Below, piece by piece: positions 8,415-10,357 of a stretch of 10,357 bases of DNA. The translations under genes and the position numbers were made by a program. How positions within the stretch are numbered: position 1 is the first letter of the stretch; each line of letters starts with the position of its first letter. A model generated the notes under the pieces. It saw nothing but the letters and a program-made list of their open reading frames with translations. It had not been told where the DNA came from and searched no databases. The stretch is from contig JAGXHO010000178.1 of NCBI GenBank assembly GCA_024636105.1, positions 1 to 10,357 on the forward strand, read 5' to 3'. The stretch comes from Trueperaceae bacterium. GTDB lineage: Bacteria; Deinococcota; Deinococci; Deinococcales; Trueperaceae.

Positions 8415-8459
8415 AACGAACGCGGCCCCCTTGCCAACCGGCAGGGGGCCGCGTTCGTT
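8415..8459. terminator. Long hairpin between convergent groEL and gpmI
   Basis: The arm at 8415-8435 pairs with 8440-8459 through 20 base pairs, with one extra T bulged in the left arm and the loop AACC (8436-8439). The core is GCGGCCCCC against GGGGGCCGC, and the outer ends are AACGAA and TTCGTT. It begins 32 nt after the groEL stop and ends 33 nt before the gpmI stop, so it can serve both strands. Neither side has a long T-run; the TTCGTT at the end of the arm is the only U-rich part. By position and stability it is very likely the shared terminator. Confidence 0.85.
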
Positions 8460-8491
8460 GGGGACCGGCGCCCGGCGGCCCGGGCAGGCGT

Positions 8492-10033
8492 TCAGTCGCG
8501 GGCGAGCAAGGAGCGACCGGTCATGACGGCGGGCTGGTCGAGCCCGAGGAGCTCCAGCACCGTGGGCGCCACGTCGCCTAGGACGCCGCCGTCGCGCAAC
8601 CGCGCGCCCTGGGGCGCGCCCACCAGCACGCACGGGACTGGGTTGGTCGTGTGGGCGGTGTGCGGCCCGCCGTCGGCGTCGCGCATCTGTTCGGCGTTGC
8701 CGTGGTCGGCGACGACGAGCGCCGCGCCGCCGCGGGCCTCGAGGGCCGCGAGCACGGTTCCGAGGCCGGCGTCCGCGGCTTCGCAAGCCGCGATCGCCGC
8801 CTCGAGGACCCCGGTATGGCCGACCATGTCGGGGTTGGCGAAGTTGATCAGGACGAAGGCGTCGTCGTGCGCGCGAAGCCGCTCGGCGCACGCGGCCGCC
8901 AGCGCGGGCGCGCTCATCTCGGGCTGCAGGTCGTACGTGGCCACCTTGGGCGAGGGCTCCAGGTAGCGCGTCTCGCCCGGGTACGGCTCCTCGTTCTTCG
9001 CGTTGAAGAAGTAGGTCACGTGCGGGTACTTCTCGGTCTCGGCCGTGTGGTGCTGGGTCAGATCGGCTCGCGCGATGACCTCGGCAAGCGGTTCCTTCAG
9101 CTCTGGCAGCGCGAGCGCGAACGGCGCGTCGAGCGCCACTTCCAGCTGCAGGAGCGAGGCGAACCGGACGTCGGGGATGCTGCCGCGGTCGAACCCGTCC
9201 CATTCGGCGCCGTCGCAGAAGGCGTGGGCCAGCTGGCGGGCGCGATCGGCGCGGAAGTTGAAGAAGAGCACGGCGTCGCCATCCCGCACCCGCACGGGCG
9301 CCTCGCCCTCGGCGGCGACGACCGTCGGCGCCACGAACTCGTCGGTCTCACCGCGCGCGTACGCGGCCTCGATCGCGTCCTGCGCGGTCGCGGCCCGGTG
9401 CTCGCCCTCCCCGTGCACGAGCGCGTCCCACGCGCGCTTCACGCGGTCCCAGCGGCGGTCGCGGTCCATCGCCCAGTAGCGCCCGATCACGGTGCGTACC
9501 CGCGCTCGAGCACCGGTCGCCGCGATCGTGCGCTCGAGCCGCTCGAGGTAGCGGCGACCGCCGTCGGGGGCGGTGTCGCGTCCGTCGGTGAACGCGTGGA
9601 TGGCCACCCGCTCCAGACCGCGGCGGCGGGCGAGCTCGACGAGCGCTTCGAGGTGGGTGAGGTCGGAGTGCACCCCGCCGTCCGAGAGCAGACCCATCAA
9701 GTGCAGCGTGCCGCCCGAGGCCGTGGCAGCGTCGTACAGGTCGACGAGGACCGGGTTGGTGAACAGCCTGCCGTCGTCGATGCGGTCCTGGACGAACGTC
9801 AGCGATTGGGGCACCACGCGCCCGGCGCCCAGGTTGAGGTGGCCCACCTCGCTGTTGCCCATCTGCCCCTCGGGCAGGCCGACCGCCGGTCCGGAGGCCT
9901 CGAGGGTGGTGTGCGGTCCGTCGGCCCAGATGCGGTCGAACACCGGGGTTCGGGCGAGGGCGACGGCGTTGGCGGGTCCGGGTTCGGCGAGGCCGAAGCC
10001 ATCCAAGACGACGAGCAGGACGGGTCGGGTCAT
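8492..10033 (-). CDS. gpmI: 2,3-bisphosphoglycerate-independent phosphoglycerate mutase
   Basis: This cytoplasmic Mn-dependent enzyme interconverts 3- and 2-phosphoglycerate in glycolysis and gluconeogenesis. The 513-residue length is normal. The alkaline-phosphatase-like domain starts with VLLVVLDGFG (Asp11 metal ligand) and holds the catalytic serine in QMGNSEVGH (Ser61). The transferase domain shows HAFTDGRDTAPDGG (146-159), GRYWAMDRDRRWDR (184-197) and NFRADRARQ (259-267). AETEKYPHVTYFFN (331-344) and NFANPDMVGHTG (397-408; Asp402, His406) lead to VADHGNAE (441-448; Asp443, His444) and His461, completing both metal sites. The ATG at 10033 has GGAGG 4 nt upstream and overlaps the preceding gene by ATGA. 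It converges on groEL with a hairpin between. Confidence 0.98.
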   Translation of the reverse strand: MTRPVLLVVLDGFGLAEPGPANAVALARTPVFDRIWADGPHTTLEASGPAVGLPEGQMGNSEVGHLNLGAGRVVPQSLTFVQDRIDDGRLFTNPVLVDLYDAATASGGTLHLMGLLSDGGVHSDLTHLEALVELARRRGLERVAIHAFTDGRDTAPDGGRRYLERLERTIAATGARARVRTVIGRYWAMDRDRRWDRVKRAWDALVHGEGEHRAATAQDAIEAAYARGETDEFVAPTVVAAEGEAPVRVRDGDAVLFFNFRADRARQLAHAFCDGAEWDGFDRGSIPDVRFASLLQLEVALDAPFALALPELKEPLAEVIARADLTQHHTAETEKYPHVTYFFNAKNEEPYPGETRYLEPSPKVATYDLQPEMSAPALAAACAERLRAHDDAFVLINFANPDMVGHTGVLEAAIAACEAADAGLGTVLAALEARGGAALVVADHGNAEQMRDADGGPHTAHTTNPVPCVLVGAPQGARLRDGGVLGDVAPTVLELLGLDQPAVMTGRSLLARD

Positions 10034-10357
10034 GGGACCTCCGGGGGGACGCGCGAGGGTAGACGTCCGAGCGCCCGCAGCACGCGCGGGTCGATGCCGT
10101 CGCGGGTGGCGTCGACGTCGTCGACGTCGGCGACGTCGGCCAGGGCGACGCCCCGCCGCAGCGCGACGGTGCAGCGAACGAGGCGCTCGAGTGGCGCCCG
10201 AGCGGTCGGATCGGCGAGGACGTGCGGGAGGAGTTCGCGTTGGGCGCGGTCCGCACGCGCGAGCGCGAGCGCGCGCGCCACCGCGCGCTCGTCGTCGGTC
10301 AGCGCCGGCGTCGCGGCGCCCGGGGCGACGAGCAAGCGGGTCGCGGCGCCCTGCACC
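10030..10357 (-). CDS. Unidentified protein, C-terminal 108 residues visible (5' end outside window)
   Basis: The frame is open from the right edge to a TGA that overlaps the gpmI ATG by 4 nt, so the gene is very probably real and cotranscribed with gpmI. About 108 residues are visible, rich in Ala, Arg, Asp and Leu: an acidic/helical stretch (ALTDDERAVARALALARADRAQ), a likely second helix (ARAPLERLVRCTVALRRGVALA), a short Asp/Val repeat (DVADVDDVDATRDG), and a Pro-rich end (LPSRVPPEVP). There is no membrane segment or signal peptide. I do not recognise the family. A GTG at 10356 could be the start, but it is more likely an internal Val. The matching codon pattern and tight overlap suggest a chromosomal gene, not an acquired one. 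Confidence 0.65.
   Translation of the reverse strand, partial: VQGAATRLLVAPGAATPALTDDERAVARALALARADRAQRELLPHVLADPTARAPLERLVRCTVALRRGVALADVADVDDVDATRDGIDPRVLRALGRLPSRVPPEVP
10038..10042 (-). promoter_or_regulatory. Ribosome binding site of gpmI
   Basis: GGAGG on the minus strand, 4 nt (TCCC) before the gpmI ATG and inside the last codons of the upstream gene. It shows that leadered, Shine-Dalgarno-driven starts are used for genes inside operons here, in contrast to the leaderless starts at 2587, 5854 and 5969. Confidence 0.85.

Noticed and set aside
10111..10140. GTCGACGTC-type short repeats resembling a possible array
   Set aside because: The repeats are overlapping, lack spacers and encode an in-frame Asp/Val stretch; this is low-complexity coding sequence, not a CRISPR or iteron array.

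Overview
The window is a very GC-rich bacterial chromosome segment with almost no non-coding space. I read it as Deinococcota (Deinococcus-Thermus), possibly a deep-branching or Truepera-like lineage. The GroEL reads much like Deinococcus GroEL as I remember it, and several genes start in the leaderless style known from that phylum: a TAnnnT -10 box ends 6 or 7 nt before the start codon and there is no Shine-Dalgarno sequence. The lineage is an inference from memory, not from a search.

Left part (1-5854), all on the minus strand and transcribed right to left: a pseudouridine-5'-phosphate glycosidase (psuG); a RodZ-like membrane protein with an HTH, one membrane segment, a PEGA domain and a RodZ C-terminal domain; a MacB/FtsX-type ABC permease; a DUF2207 membrane protein; and a LolD/MacB-type ABC ATPase that runs off the left edge. 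psuG and rodZ overlap by 4 nt (ATGA), and rodZ and the permease are 4 nt apart, so these three look translationally coupled. DUF2207 lies between the permease and the only ATPase in view. DUF2207 and the ATPase each have their own possible leaderless start signal, so a full-length transcript may be supplemented by internal promoters.

Middle (5855-6445): a 114-bp divergent intergenic region with a leaderless-type -10 box facing each way, then a small FUN14-family membrane protein on the plus strand. Its stop codon sits in the loop of a perfect 10-bp hairpin. Next comes a dense control region for groESL: a TTGAGT/ACTCAA inverted repeat, a near-consensus sigma-70 promoter, a perfect 27-bp CIRCE palindrome at the expected transcription start, a small 5'-UTR hairpin and a strong ribosome binding site.

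Right part (6446-10357): groES and groEL on the plus strand, a long hairpin between convergent genes, then gpmI (cofactor-independent phosphoglycerate mutase) on the minus strand. gpmI overlaps by 4 nt an unidentified upstream gene that runs off the right edge.

Most of the window is housekeeping: chaperonin, glycolysis, nucleoside salvage, and cell-shape or envelope functions. I see no CRISPR array, tRNA, rRNA, transposase, phage gene or defence system. The points worth a second look are the repeated leaderless start architecture, the ABC transporter split by DUF2207, the stop-codon hairpin, and the extra inverted repeat upstream of the CIRCE-controlled promoter.
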